From NCBI RefSeq assembly GCF_036323735.1, contig NC_086024.1, positions 57,663,424-57,727,423 on the forward strand: a stretch of DNA of 64,000 bases, in the 5' to 3' direction. Numbering within the stretch: the stretch's first letter is position 1; every line of letters starts with the position of its first letter. The DNA is from Rattus norvegicus. Its lineage: Eukaryota; Chordata; Mammalia; Rodentia; Muridae. Positions 1 through 11,655 of this stretch are shown here, piece after piece. The position numbers and the translations under genes were made by a program. The notes beneath the pieces were generated by a model. That model searched no databases and had not been told where the DNA came from. It saw nothing but the letters and a program-made list of their open reading frames with translations.

Positions 1-310
1 GTCACTTGAGTTCCACATACTGACCTCTGGAATGCTGTGAAAGGACTTGGGCAAGGAGGAACTATTAGGATTGGGTAGAGACTTAACTCACCAAGTGTTT
101 CGTCCCAGGCAAGTTCTGACTAGCAAAGATGTTGATACAGATATTAATCGGAGTGCCCGATTCAGCAACACAAAAGACTAAATGATGTTTACAGGAAAAT
201 GGGTGCGACTCATAACAAGAAAGTAAGACACAGACTCAGAGGACAAATAATGCTTGTTTTTAGTCATTGGTGGAAACTAGATATTAAACAGACATACCAC
301 CCACCTATGT

Positions 311-415
311 ATCCATGCATCCATGCATCCATGCATCCATGCATCCATGCATCCATGCATCCATCCATCCATCCATCCATCCATCCATCCATCCATCCCA
401 TCCATCCCATCCATT
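311..415. repeat. Tetranucleotide array, (ATGC/ATCC)n
   Basis: The first half repeats the unit atccatgc and the second half repeats atcc, ending in two longer catccc variants. The change of unit suggests an ATCC array that partly mutated to ATGC and then re-expanded. The apparent histidine/serine/proline-rich reading frame across it is only the repeat translated. Confidence 0.95.
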
Positions 416-1930
416 CATGACAGGAAGGTAGAAAAAGGACTGTCCAAGAGAATGAATGGGACTAGGGAGAAAGAGTGTAAGGGGGAGTAAATTTGTTCAA
501 AGTATGTGTTACACTGGCATTAAAAATAGTGTAATGACACTATCCACTACTTATAACAAATATATACCACAAATTTACATTGAAAAGGTATTTCCAGACC
601 CTTCTGCTTGAAACATTTACCTAGAGATTTTAAAAGTATAGATACTCAGATTCCATTCTCAGAGTTTCTGATTCAGCATGAAAATTTATTGGCTCCTCTT
701 TTTCTCCTCTAGATTGTTCTGGATTCTGTCATACTTGGGGAATTCTGGCTCCAGTTGTCAGTTTATAACTGTGGCAACCAAGAAAACATTATGAACTGTT
801 TGATCAAATATGTAGATGCTGCTGGATTCGACATGTGAAGGCAAAACTTCTGCCTTGTTTAATCTACAGATCATCACTAAATCTCCTGTGGTTTGCACAG
901 GCTGTTTGGCTTCTCATGGTCAGCTGATAAATAGTCAGATGGAATCTTCTTAGGAAAAAATAATGTCCTGGCACTGGGTAGATACTGAAACCCAAGGAGC
1001 TCCTTGAAAGTACATGTGCTGAAAGCCTATTCAGTCATAGTCTTAAGGAGAGTACAGGATCTGTTCCTACGCAAGCCTCAGTTGATTGAAAAAGAAAACA
1101 GCTAATTTTGAGACTTTCTGATTTGTACTAATGGTAAAGAGAATTGATTCACTGGCATTGGGTACCAATGGATCCATAACACTGACACAGAGATCACATT
1201 TACTTAGCAAAGATACTTACTTTGTATTTGATCCACGGGTGTTCAGTAGCATTCAAAAAGCCTGCTGAGACGTGCAGGGGAGAGCTTTAACATTGGAAAC
1301 ACATGAGAGCTCTTAGATACAGTTTAAAGTCAACCAAGAAGAATGAGAATGACTGTAGGGAACAGAGCACTCTAGATGAGAAAACAAAATGAATGCAGAG
1401 ATTAAAATGGTAACTGGAGTTGCATGGTCTATAAACAGAGCAAGATTGCAGAATATCCATGGTGTCTGAAAGACAGTTTGAGTCAAGAAGACGGGAACCA
1501 TTCATTATAGCATGGGTGTAGGAGTGAGGTGGGATAATAACATGGTAGGATATACATATGTATGGATTATTTAGGAAGTCTGTGGACTAGCACCGAGAAC
1601 ACAGTACCTCAGGATGCTGACTATAGTGTTGGCTCTTGTAGAGGCTTGTCTTTAAATAATTTCAATGTATGAAGTGAAAGAGATTACAGAGCATAAGCCA
1701 ACCCATCATGTTCACTAATCTTATGTCACTTTTGTGGGCATGACTAGAGCTTCACTAGAAACAAAGCCTTTGGGTGATTAGATTCATTAATGAGTTTTTT
1801 ATACACTTTAAATCAAAACTGCATCTGAATATCACAGACGTGTGCTGCAGTCTCAAGGATAAAATGTTTTGTTTTGTCTTTTATGTTTAAAAGGTACAAA
1901 GAGCTTTTTTTCAGATGTTCTGTCATATAT
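416..1930. other. Unassigned single-copy-like sequence
   Basis: I recognise no gene, SINE, LTR or L1 piece here. The longest open frames are under 75 codons and show no domain. It is moderately AT-rich and is best read as intergenic or intronic background. Confidence 0.6.
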
Positions 1931-1932
1931 TC

Positions 1933-1933
<1 letters not shown>

Positions 1934-1970
<37 letters not shown>

Positions 1971-1990
1971 TGTGTGTATATGTATATGTT
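1934..1990. repeat. (TG)n microsatellite
   Basis: A run of TG dinucleotides is interrupted once by 'tagtg' and is flanked on both sides by TA-rich steps. Confidence 0.95.
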
Positions 1991-3463
1991 CTCTTTGAAA
2001 ATTCTCAGAGATTATAACTTTAATAACTTTAGGAATTTTGTAGTTGTGATCCCTCTCCAATCCTATGTTAAAAATTGGCTTCACTAATTACTGTGAATAA
2101 TAAGAGGAGAAAGAATTCGTCTATCATACTGTCAAATGTAACCATGACAATAAAAATGAATGAAATGTTCTATTTCATTGCAAAAGTCTTTTGTTTAAAC
2201 AGCAACTGCAGAATGAGCTTTATGCTAACAATGCTTAAGTTAATTGTAGCACATGTTAATACAATTCAGTGGAATTATGACTATTTATGTCATAATTTCT
2301 TTTGTATCATCAGTTCTGTTGGCTCCTGCAATTCTTATTTTATTCATGTGTCTACTTGTCACGGTAGAGGGTACTAGAAGACATTTTACAGCTCAGATTA
2401 CTTTTGTTTTCTTCCTGAGTGATGTACCATTGGAAATAATAGTAGCTCACCAAAAGATCACCTCCTCTGGAGTCCTTCTACCTCAGATGTTGTTTGCATC
2501 ATCGACTGGAATTCAAACACAGGAGTAGGCCTATATACTGATAAGCCAGGAAAAGCCTGCCCAAAATGTATAGTAACATTCCAAAGAAAATGAAAATGCT
2601 TTATGTTCAACTAGTCCTTTGATGTTTGCTAAGGAAAACGAGAAACTATAGTGTAAATGTGTCTCAGGTGGATGGCATTTATTTTATCAATCTGGATGAT
2701 GTTTAAAAGTGGAATAGTACTGCATTAGGGTGCTAACTTATATTTGGGGTTCCATTTCATAGTTCTGCATCTGGTATTTGTTATGGTTTTGGTTTACGGT
2801 TTTAACAATATGATTTCTAGCTTTGAAGATAATTTAAAAGGCAGATCTTGGCACAATTATCCCAGCTCCCTAGGGAATTATTGACATTAGATATTTGGAT
2901 TGGTTTCCACTCAATGCCAGAGTCTCCCAGCAGATGTCATTGTAAGGCAGACTTGTTCAACAAGGCATTTTTAGAAGTACAAATAGACATTTCCTGCAGT
3001 GGTGATGTGTGTGGTGGATGATGGATTTAATTTCTTGTGGTCTCACCATGCTGGGGGCTCTCTTGTGGAGATAAACAGCCTGAAAGGATCCCTGTCTGCT
3101 ATTTCATGTCAGAATATTACATATATTCCTCAATCTAAACAAGAGAAGAACTTCTGCTTTCCATACCGGTATTTCCTGGCCTCTGAAAGGGCCACTCAGC
3201 TTAGCAGCAGCCATGGGGCAGTGCAATGTATAGGACAAAAATGAGGTATGGGGGAGACAGGGGCATAGATAAATCCACATGTATGTGAGAGACTTGACAT
3301 GTTAAATGGGCAGCATCATCAATTCTTGACGACATGTTCTCAATGATGAGCAGAAATTACAGATAGGCATGATCATGGATGGGCATAATCATGCGTTCCC
3401 ACAATGCTCAGCAAAGTGTATGGCTGGGCCTTATCTGAAAAAGGAGCAAAGTTACGTTGGAAA
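1991..3463. other. Unassigned sequence before an L1 insertion
   Basis: No recognisable repeat or gene. Short open frames (up to about 100 codons at 2075-2377) lack conserved motifs and overlap in different frames, as expected by chance in AT-rich DNA. Confidence 0.55.
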
Positions 3464-3479
3464 TGCCTCAGTTATTTTT
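3464..3479. repeat. Target-site duplication, left copy
   Basis: The 16-base sequence tgcctcagttattttt here is repeated exactly at 4104-4119. It brackets the L1 fragment and so fixes the insertion boundaries. Confidence 0.9.
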
Positions 3480-4103
3480 TATTTTTTTTTTTAGTGTGAA
3501 TGTACTGACTGGGTGTGTTTTAATTAACTTGAGTATTTCTTATATACATTTCGAGTGTTATTCCCTTTCCTGGTTTCCGGGCAAACATCCCCCTCCCCCC
3601 TCCCCTTCCTTATGGGTGTTCCCCTCCCCATCCTCCCCCATTGCCGCCCTCCCCCCAACAGTCTAGTTCACTGGGGGTTCAGTCTTAGCAGGACCCAGGG
3701 CTTCCCCTTCCACTGGTGCTCTTACTAGGATATTCATTGCTACCTATGAGGTCAGAGTCCAGGGTCAATCCATGTATAGTCTTTAGGTAGTGGCTTAGTC
3801 CCTGGAAGCTCTGGTTGCTTGGCATTGTTGTACATATGGGGTCTCGAGCCCCTTCAAGCTCTTCCAGTTCTTTCTCTGATTTTTTCAACAGGGGTCCTAT
3901 TCTCAGTTCAGTGGTTTGCTGCTGGCATTCACCTCTGTGTTTGCTGTATTCTGGCTGTGTCTCTCAGGAGCGATCTACATCCAACTCCTGTCGGCCTGTA
4001 CTTCTTTGCTTCATCCATCTTGTCTAATTGGGTGGCTGTATATGTATGGGCCACATGTGGGGCAGGCTCTGAATGGGTGTTCCTTCAGTCTCTGTTTTAA
4101 TCT
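3480..4103 (-). mobile_element. 5'-truncated L1 3' UTR, rat-type, minus strand
   Basis: Read on the minus strand this is the 3' untranslated end of a rodent L1 retrotransposon, closed by a poly(A) tail seen as T-runs at 3472-3492. The C-rich block at 3590-3660 is the polypurine (G-rich) tract typical of L1 3' UTRs in rat. Only about 0.6 kb remains, so the copy was truncated during reverse transcription and is dead. The exact 16-bp duplication on both sides indicates a fairly young insertion by the L1 endonuclease. A closely related 3' UTR is present at 31.8-32.5 kb. Confidence 0.9.
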
Positions 4104-4119
4104 TGCCTCAGTTATTTTT
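4104..4119. repeat. Target-site duplication, right copy
   Basis: This is an exact copy of 3464-3479 and marks the 5' junction of the truncated minus-strand L1. Confidence 0.9.
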
Positions 4120-4170
4120 ACAGACATTAAGTTCAGGTGAGAAAAATAGTTCTCCCCATCACCTCAGGGA

Positions 4171-4222
4171 TAGGAAGGCATAGGAAGGGAAGGGAATAGG
4201 AGGAGAGGAGAGGGGAAGGCAA
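4171..4222. repeat. Purine-rich (GGGAA/GGAGA) tract
   Basis: About 50 bases are almost pure purine, made of irregular ggaag and ggaga units. This is low-complexity DNA with no other assignment. Confidence 0.75.
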
Positions 4223-5637
4223 GGCATATTGGCTTATTCTCTCTAAATTCAAATGGAAGTCAGTCTAAATTGTCATTGGACAATTTCATGTGGACATATA
4301 GTGATTCGTTTTTATTTTCTGTGATGATTTCATTGTGGCATTTTTCTTTTAATATTTAAGAATTTCTTAAGCCACAAGTTGGAGAGACTTATTTTGTAAG
4401 GGTTGTGGGTGGGACTCTGGAGATGCAAGGCATAAATAAGTAGGATATCAGAGTTCAATAGGATAATCATCACTGGTCATTTAAAGTCTAGGTCAGCCTA
4501 GACCACACTTGACCTTGTCTAAAAAGTCTACACTGGCTTTTTCCATCATTGTGAGCAAAGCCCCAACCCCAGTGTCTGGTAAAGCAAAATGGCACGGACA
4601 GCTCAAAAGGAAGAAGCAGCTATCAGAGAGAGCACAGCCTCTTAGATATAGCAAATGGAAAAACGGCTTCCAATGGACATCTACTTCTTACCAGAGAAAT
4701 TTAGTTATAGTGTGCACACATACTTCATATTTCAAAGAGCAGCAAGTTCCAAAAGAGTAAGAAAAACTGTTCCCATGGACCTTGAAGAGTTTTCCATTGC
4801 TGGATTCCAGCATCTGGGGAGAATTCCCTGTGCAACTCCAGGCACATTTGAAAATGGGATTGATCTTTGACTTTGCAGCCTCATGCCAAGATTCTGACTC
4901 TCCTCTTTGTCTGTCCATGGGGTATTACTTTGGGGTAAGATTTCATGTAACCTTGGCAGACAGTCCCTCATCTTCGACTCCTGGTGAATTTTTTTTGCAA
5001 GTGATTTTAATCTGGTAGAAAAGATAGCACAGGCTATACACACACTGCTGGCCAGTGTGTTGTGCTTCCCCCTGAAGCCTTACATAGATTTAATCATTTG
5101 AATTGAAATAATATTGTTATAAGAAAAGAGCAAACAGCAGGTTCTAAGGGAAAAATATAATGAAGTCCTTCCTTCACAAACCCTACAAGATTTGCTTTTA
5201 ACCTGCAAGGTGACAGATTCCTAGTGACAGCTACAGATGCCCTTCTGCTGCATCTCATTAAAGGTGACAAATGTTGGACAGCTCTGAGACACTGTGGTGC
5301 TAAGCAGTCTAGGCTCCAGGCCCTGCTTCTCTGCTACAGTCCTGCTCAATTCTCACATAGTCCCATGCAGGAGATCTGATTATCATACACATTCTACACA
5401 TGAGCAAATGAAGCTTGAGGAGCAACACTTCTTTAAAGCTTCCTCAAACCACAAATCCTTGGATACTCTTGATTTCTTAGTAAATCTTTACTGAACACTC
5501 TTAAGAGTGTCTCTTGCACTTTTGTTGGGCATTCCCACTTGGATGTTTCTAGTCCTGATGCAAGGCTATGTCCTCATCTCAGTAAAGTCCCTTAAATATC
5601 AGAGTACATGGCCTTGTATCAGGGCTAGAGCCATTCA

Positions 5638-5639
<2 letters not shown>
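4223..5639. other. Unassigned sequence with a possible B1 tail
   Basis: Nothing convincing is coded here; the open frames of 70-103 codons at 4.5-5.0 kb lie on both strands and overlap. A short stretch near 4480-4530 resembles the 3' part of a B1 SINE (a 'ggtcagcctagacc' motif followed by a 'cttgtct'-like end) but is too short to call. Confidence 0.5.
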
Positions 5640-5683
<44 letters not shown>

Positions 5684-5740
5684 GGGGGGGGGTCAGAAGT
5701 ATACATGTGAGGACTGGGGAGATGTGAGAACCAGCACCCC

Positions 5741-5827
<87 letters not shown>
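5640..5827. repeat. Compound microsatellite (GT)n-G10-(TC)n-(CA)n
   Basis: A GT run (5640-5681) leads into ten consecutive G (5683-5692). After about 50 bases of non-repetitive sequence there is a TC run (5744-5786) passing directly into a CA run (5786-5827). Cysteine/valine and threonine/histidine frames across it are artefacts. Confidence 0.95.
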
Positions 5828-5830
<3 letters not shown>

Positions 5831-6809
5831 CTAAAACTGCCTAAAAGACCACAAAGCTTAATCTTGTTTTTAAAAAAGGAGTTGGTTAGAATTTCAAATC
5901 TGTGACTCATATTAAATGATCCTTGAAAAAAATCATTTCTCTCTTTGAGTCAGAGATTTTTAATCTCTGAAGTGAAGACATCAATAGACTGTCTCTATTT
6001 TCTTCCTGGCCCCTTATGCATATTCAAGATAAAGCTATATCCTTTCCCTGTAAATCCCCTGTGCCATGCTGGGGCGATGTGGTGAGCTTGTGGTTCACAG
6101 TACTGAACACAGGAGTCCTTCCTCCTTGTCAGATGAATCTGGAATACCACAAGCTCAGAGACGGTCTCGGCAGCCAAGCTGTTAATTTGCAAGATCCTGC
6201 TCACTCGATCATGTGACACAACTATTTGGTGTGTTTTATTTATGAAGATCTTCCTGGTAAATAACTGCAGGTTCATCTTTAAAAGTTCTATTCAGTTCCC
6301 TTTTCCCGTTTCCCTTCACCGGAAGCTATGAGGAGACAGTCTCGGAAGTTCATCAGGTAGCCTTCCTGAGCTTGAGTCTACTGTTTTTGACAGGTTGAAA
6401 GCTGCTCTTTAGTCACAGCTAAGATACTCCCAGAAGAGGAAAATTATTTCTCTCTCCTGGAGGTGCCATTGCTGGACTTCTAAATGATTTCTTTGATTAC
6501 CTTCTAACTGTATTATTTTGATTCTCCAAACCACAATCTCTGTTGTGAAACAGATTTAAAACATCTTGGCGTCAGGAACTGCTCTGAGAATCTGATGAAA
6601 GCCACAGTCCTGCTCCTTGGAAAAAGTGCACACACATATAAGTAGCAACCATGACAGCATCCAAACCCTCTTCAGAGACTTGACCGCTGCAGTAAAAAAT
6701 AAAATGCTCACAGCGATACCTAAAAGACAGGACTTAAATATTCTCACTGTACACAAGTGACAAGCATTTGAGCTTATAAAGGGCAAATATAAACACATAT
6801 ACTTAGGGA
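5828..6809. other. Unassigned sequence
   Basis: I recognise no repeat family or coding segment. Frames up to 107 codons on the minus strand (6556-6879) run into an old L1 end and show no domain. Confidence 0.5.
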
Positions 6810-6905
6810 GAATAAAGTGGTATTTTGATATACAAATACATTGTGAAATAAGGTGTGACAAATTGATTAATATAGCCATGACCTCATGTAACTACCATTT
6901 CTATT
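6810..6905 (-). mobile_element. Ancient L1M-like 3' end fragment
   Basis: The stretch containing 'acattgtgaaataaggtg' and 'atagccatgacctcatgtaa' matches the antisense of the 3' UTR of old mammalian L1 elements. It is heavily diverged. Confidence 0.5.
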
Positions 6906-7064
6906 ATTGATTGAACATTTCATAATTTGATAAAATTCACTCTTCTTCCTTCCAGTTCCTTTTCTATCTCCCTCACCAGTTTTCCTTCCCAACCTCATAT
7001 GTTCAATTTTTAAACCTGCCATGTGTGCAAGGGTGATCAGGTGTGGGCAGCCTCTCATGAAACG

Positions 7065-7338
7065 TATCCTTGAAGAAAACTGACTGTCCCGCCCCCCCAG
7101 CAGCCATCAGTTGCTCGTATCATTTCAGTGAATGGTGGCGCTTCAAGAATCCTTCCCCATCTATGGGGACTTTGGCTGCCTTCATCTGGTGCAGTGTTTG
7201 CATATGCAGTCACAACCACTGTGAGTTTATGTGTGCAACGACCCTGTCATGTCTAGAAAAAACTGTTTCTCTGAAGTTATCTACTACCTCTGGTTCTTAT
7301 AATTTTTCTTGTCCTCCTCTGGGTTGATCCCTGAACCT

Positions 7339-7388
<50 letters not shown>

Positions 7389-7640
7389 ACATTTGTAATA
7401 TAGACATCCCATTTAAACCTTAGTATTCCATAGTCTTTTATTCTCTGTATTTTTGACAGGTTGTGGGTCTCTGTATTAATTTCCATTCTTGGAAAAATGA
7501 TCCTTCTCTGATAAGGGTTGAGAGATATACTAATCTATGGGCATAGTGATAAGAACGTAGATGACAGTTTATTAATACATGACTTAGCAGAATAATAATG
7601 AGTAGGTTCTTCCCAAGGGCCAATGACCTAGCCATGCAAG
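7065..7640 (-). mobile_element. Old rodent L1 (Lx-class) 3' UTR, minus strand
   Basis: The text resembles the antisense of a rodent L1 3' UTR: 'gtttctctgaagttatc', 'ggttgtgggtctctgtatt' and 'ctctgataagggttgagaga' are landmarks I recognise from Lx8/Lx9-like elements. A TG array (7341-7386) has grown inside it. No ORF2 is attached, so this is a dead fragment. Sub-family is uncertain. Confidence 0.65.
7341..7386. repeat. (GT)n microsatellite
   Basis: 23 uninterrupted GT units lie inside the old L1 3' UTR. Confidence 0.95.
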
Positions 7641-7719
7641 GTGTTTTGATCCTAGTTTGTAGTTAATTAACATATCCATAGTCTCACACAGGGTTTTCTC
7701 TTATAAGGAAACCAAACCC

Positions 7720-8040
7720 AGAGACTGGGAGACAGCTTAATCAGTAAAGTACATATTTTAGGAGCACAAAGACCCAAGTTTAGTTCCTAGAACTCAAGTT
7801 AAAGCCAAAGCCAGCTATGGTAGAGCTCACAGTTGCAGTCTTCGTTCTGGAAATGTGGGGATAAGCAGATTCCTGGGGCTCACTGTCAACCAGTCTACTC
7901 TACTTAGCAAGCTCCACTGGGAAACCCTCTTTCAAAAAAGGTAGACAGGAAGTTGCCCGAGGTTGTCCTTTGGCCTTCATAATCACATGCTCATATGTGC
8001 ATTTAGGTACATGTATACCTGCACAAGGAAGAATACATTC
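7720..8040 (+). mobile_element. B4 SINE
   Basis: The left part is ID/tRNA-like ('cagcttaatcagtaaagt'), followed by a B1-like right part with the B4 landmarks 'attcctggggctcact' and 'gaccttcat'-type wording ('tttggccttcataatcaca'), then a T/A/C-rich 3' end with 'cctgcacaaggaa'. It is full-length but diverged, and a pyrimidine microsatellite has expanded from its tail. Confidence 0.75.
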
Positions 8041-8160
8041 ACTCTCTCTCTCTTCCTCCCTCCCTCCCTTCTTCCTCCCTCCCTCCCTTCTTCCTCCCTC
8101 CCTTTTTCCTCCCTCCCTCCCTCCCTCCCTCCCTCCCTCCCTCCCTCCCTCCCTCTTTTT
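8041..8160. repeat. (CCCT)n pyrimidine tract
   Basis: About 120 bases are nearly pure C/T, mainly ccct units with ctt interruptions. It grew at the 3' tail of the B4 SINE. The glycine/arginine/glutamate and proline/serine reading frames here are repeat artefacts. Confidence 0.95.
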
Positions 8161-8209
8161 TTCTCTCTTTCCACAACACAACGTAATACATACACACAAA
8201 AAAAGAGAT

Positions 8210-8232
8210 ATTTATTGATTGATTGATTGATT
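8210..8232. repeat. (GATT)n short array
   Basis: About five gatt/attg units follow a short A-run. Confidence 0.85.
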
Positions 8233-8495
8233 CGTGCCTCACAGCTCAGGAAGCTGGGAATCCATATCAACATGGCAGCACCTAGTGAGAGCTTCTTGCT
8301 CTATTCCACATGGTAGAAGGACAAAAGGAAACATTGTTCTCACTGGACAGAGAGTGCCAACTAGCCAAATGCTGCTATGTGACCCCTCTCTCATCAACAC
8401 AGTAGGAGTCTTCATGGCCCCATCATGACCCTGTAAGGAACAACCTTTAGTAAACCTTGAACAACATCTGAATTTTGGAGGAGACACACAAGTTA
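8233..8495 (-). mobile_element. MaLR LTR (MST/MLT1-like), minus strand
   Basis: Landmarks of the antisense MaLR LTR are seen in order: 'gctcaggaagctgggaa', 'cttgctctattccacatgg', 'ggaccaaaag'-like wording and finally 'gaattttggaggagaca', which is the 5' end of the LTR on the minus strand. It is a diverged solo LTR of the non-autonomous ERVL-MaLR group. Confidence 0.65.
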
Positions 8496-8569
8496 CTCTG
8501 TCTCCTTTGCACTACACGGCTTACAAATATTGTTTCCATCCCACAGGTTCCTTTCAATTCATTCGCTGA

Positions 8570-8960
8570 GCAAATTCCTCTACATGGAATCTTATTGTTG
8601 ATTTTTGCTTTTGTTGTCTATAATTTTTTAAGCCCACTCTAAAGTTTTCCCATATCAATGCCAAGATGTCTACTGTTTTATGTTTTCTTCTAGGAGCTCC
8701 CTAGTTTCAGATTTTATGGTTATGTGTCTAGTCCAATTAGAGCTGATTGTTGCATATGGTGTGAGATTAGAAGTTCATTTTCCCATGCATGAGTTCTCCA
8801 GCTCCACCCCCTTTTTGAAACTTTTAATGTTACTTATTAAGGATACATTTTTCAAACCCATTTATTTTATTCCAATTTTTATGTCTTTATTAATTTCAAG
8901 TCTACTTTATTCAATGTTTGACTTAAATCATGTGTTAAAATACACTGTGTTTATAACCTT
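8570..8960 (-). mobile_element. Ancient L1 ORF2 C-terminal fragment, minus strand
   Basis: The text 'gatttttgcttttgttgtc', 'ttctaggagctccctagttt' and 'gttgcatatggtgtgagat' follows the antisense of the L1 ORF2 3' half in the expected order. It is highly diverged with no intact frame, so it predates the rodent-specific L1s. Confidence 0.65.
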
Positions 8961-10767
8961 CTAAGAGTCTCCTTGTCCCCAAAGCTGCCCAGACGTGTCT
9001 GCAACAGAGCTCAGCAAAGATCAATGGCTAGCCTGGAAAAATGGTGTGGATCACTTATCTCATTCTTTCTTTGTAAATTTCTGTACTGTCTCAACTTGTT
9101 TAAAATAAAAAAGAATTCCTAATGTTACTGAGGGTCATAATCTAGCTGTTAAAACCCAAGAAGCCAGTTAGAACAGCCAATTCAATAGAAAGCAGAAAAG
9201 GAATTATATTTAGTGTAGGGGTATTGGGAAGACAGACAAAAGTGATACAGTGTGCCCTTCAAGCCCATCTTCCTGGTCCAAGGCAGACTAAAGTTTGCAT
9301 AGAAGTGCAAGGTCATGAACATCCCAGCAGGTTAGGTCGAGGTGGGGTCCCGCCCAACATTGTCTCATCATTGCTAGGGCTTTAGTTCATCTAAGGTGGT
9401 AAGACAAGATATTAGAACTGTGTCCAATGTCCTTCATGGTCTAAAAGACAATTTCTCCATGTGGCTGGCACCTTTGTTTCTATTGGAATTCTCATTCTTC
9501 TGCTATCCTTTATTTCTGTACTCTGATAGATTAAGAGGCTCACGTCTCTTTAGAGTGCCTCACTCTGCCATTTACCCTAACTTAAAAACCATCTCATCTA
9601 CTCACCCAGTCAGCTTTCACTGCATCTATAACTCTTATAAGTTTTGATTTTTCCCTAATCCTCTCTCTGTAAAACTGACTACCAGGATGCTAAGCTGCTA
9701 TACTTTTAATAAGTTATATTTGCAAGTAAGATATCTGCAGGATGTTACTTCATTTTGTGTGTGTTCAAGTCTCAATCCTCTGTACCCAGAGCAGGATCAG
9801 GCACAGTAGGTTTTCAAAAAACAATTTTTGGGTAAGGAACTTTGAGTTCCTCTGTTAAGACATAGTATGATATCAAAAAGTATTTGTGAGAGATACATGA
9901 ATGTCATTGATAGTCTAGAAAGAGTTCAAAGCAGAGCTGGTAATTCACACCAACACCCAAAAGGCTCTAAAAGGCACACGCTAGATCCATCTCACTTCAG
10001 AGTCTTGTTATGTAACTCTATTCTAGTTGTTGCTCAGTCCTAGTGCTACTGACCAGAGTGAAATGGGTGTGGAACACTTTATTCCTGGTTCAAAAGAGCA
10101 GTATGGGAAAACAGTGAGTCATGCTGTGGTGATACAGAAGGACAACCTACATCTAGATCTGAGACACGGAGGAGCCCAGGCTACAAAGGGAGACTCAAAA
10201 GTCTTCCTGTGGCACATGTCAGTGTGGAGCTGCCCAGAGATAAAGGTAGACCAGGTCCAACAGCCTAGCCATTCCTGCCTTTGCTTTTACTCACATCTCA
10301 AGCTTTACAGCCAGTACAGTCAGTTTTTCTTCTGTCTGTAGTCCCCCAGCTTCCTGTGGGGTAGGTTCAAGCCCCCATGTTCCCATCCTATGGAATCATT
10401 TTTGCTTCTCTGTTCCTGTAATATTTTAAACAGAAAAAAAAATGTGTTTGCCATCGAGGCTAGACAGATTGGTTTGAAGTGTCTTTCAACATACAGACTT
10501 ATGTAAGGCACCTGGGATCTCTAAAGCCTTCACATCTGTAATGCTACCCATCACAGTACTGTCTTAAGAAATTGAATAATTGACCTATGGGAGCACTGAA
10601 AATAGCAGCTAGCAAGCAGAAAGCACACAGGGTTAGTTAGTTCAGCTGCTATAGTTACTTAGTCATCATTGCTTATTTATTTAAGAGAGAACTTTTCTCC
10701 TCTCTCAATACACTTTCTCAAGACATAGGCTATATCTTAGTCATTTCTGTAATTGAGTTTGTCTAGT
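8961..10767. other. Unassigned sequence
   Basis: No gene or secure repeat. A segment around 10445-10560 ('gaggctagacagattgg') weakly suggests a degraded B2/B3 SINE, but I would not rely on it. Frames of 83-104 codons here have no recognisable domain. Confidence 0.5.
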
Positions 10768-10789
10768 ACATACATATGTGTGCACATGT

Positions 10790-10822
<33 letters not shown>
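10768..10822. repeat. (TG)n microsatellite with tgcaca lead-in
   Basis: Alternating purine-pyrimidine DNA (tatgtgtgcacatgtgcacg) passes into a pure TG run that abuts the left end of an LTR. Confidence 0.9.
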
Positions 10823-10826
<4 letters not shown>

Positions 10827-11319
10827 CCTCCTTTCTCCTCAAGGACACTTGAACTCTCATCCTTGAGGACAAAGGGAGCAGAAGTAGCAAGCGGGGTTTG
10901 GACTGCTGAGTATGATAGAAGAACTCCAGGGGAGACAACTTCAGTGAGAGTGCTACTTTATTATTCTAGGGGTAGGGTATATAAGGGCTCTTAGGAATGC
11001 AGGTAGAAAGAGCTGATAGGTTATATCATGAATATCATATGGGCAAGAGGGACTGATTGGCCATGACATAAGTGACCTTTAATTACGTGGCAGTAATGGC
11101 TAAGGGGGACTTTGTGTTGAGTCATGTAGCCCTTGCAGGAAGCTCTGTGCAGTCATCCTCCAAATAAGGCCAGAGGTCCATGCTCAGAGATACTCTTCAG
11201 ATAAGGTCAGGCAAAGAAAAGGTAAGTCCCTCTGAGAAAGGGAGTCCTCCATTTTGAGCTGAGCTCAGAGAGCTATCTGGACATGGTGACTGCAACCTTA
11301 GCAGAAGGGTTCTCTAACA
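10823..11319 (-). mobile_element. Solo LTR of an endogenous retrovirus, minus strand
   Basis: On the minus strand the element begins TGTTAGAGAACC and ends GGAGGAACA, so it has the TG...CA ends of an LTR with a short inverted TGTT/AACA. In order it shows a CCAATC box (complement of 11055-11060), a TATA-like CTTATATACC (around 10976-10985) and an AATAAA signal (complement of 10957-10962), the layout of U3-R-U5. No internal viral region is attached. A related copy lies at about 43920-44465. A target duplication cannot be read on the left because the junction is inside a TG microsatellite. I do not know the family. Confidence 0.7.
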
Positions 11320-11349
11320 CATGTGTATGTGTATAATATACAAATAAGG

Positions 11350-11655
11350 TAGAATGAGGGGTTAGGAAGTGGCTCAGTTGGTAAACTGCCTGTAGAACAA
11401 GCATGATGTCCCAAGCTGGATCACCTAAACCCCACATAGAAAGAAGAGTGTGGTAGCATATGATATCTGTGCTGGGGAAATAGAGCCAGGCAAATCCCTA
11501 GAGCTTGTGCTGGCCAACCAGCTTTGCTTCATGTTCAATAAGAAGTCTTCTCTCAAAATATAAGATGGCAAGTGATAGAGGAAGACACTTGGTATCAACC
11601 TCTAACCTGCTCTCCACAGGAACACACCCACATGTGTGTGTGCATTCTAACATAA
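11350..11655 (+). mobile_element. B4 SINE
   Basis: It has a tRNA-like left part ('gtggctcagttggtaaac'), a B1-like middle ('ggtagcatatgatatctgtg'), then the characteristic B4 right part ('gatagaggaagacacttgg', 'ctccacaggaacacaccc'). It is nearly full length and lies just beyond the solo LTR. Confidence 0.75.

Noticed and set aside
311..415. Direct repeats considered as a CRISPR-like array
   Set aside because: The units are contiguous tetranucleotides without spacers, and the genome is mammalian.
10445..10560. Possible degraded B2/B3 SINE
   Set aside because: Only scattered words match and the order of landmarks is unclear.
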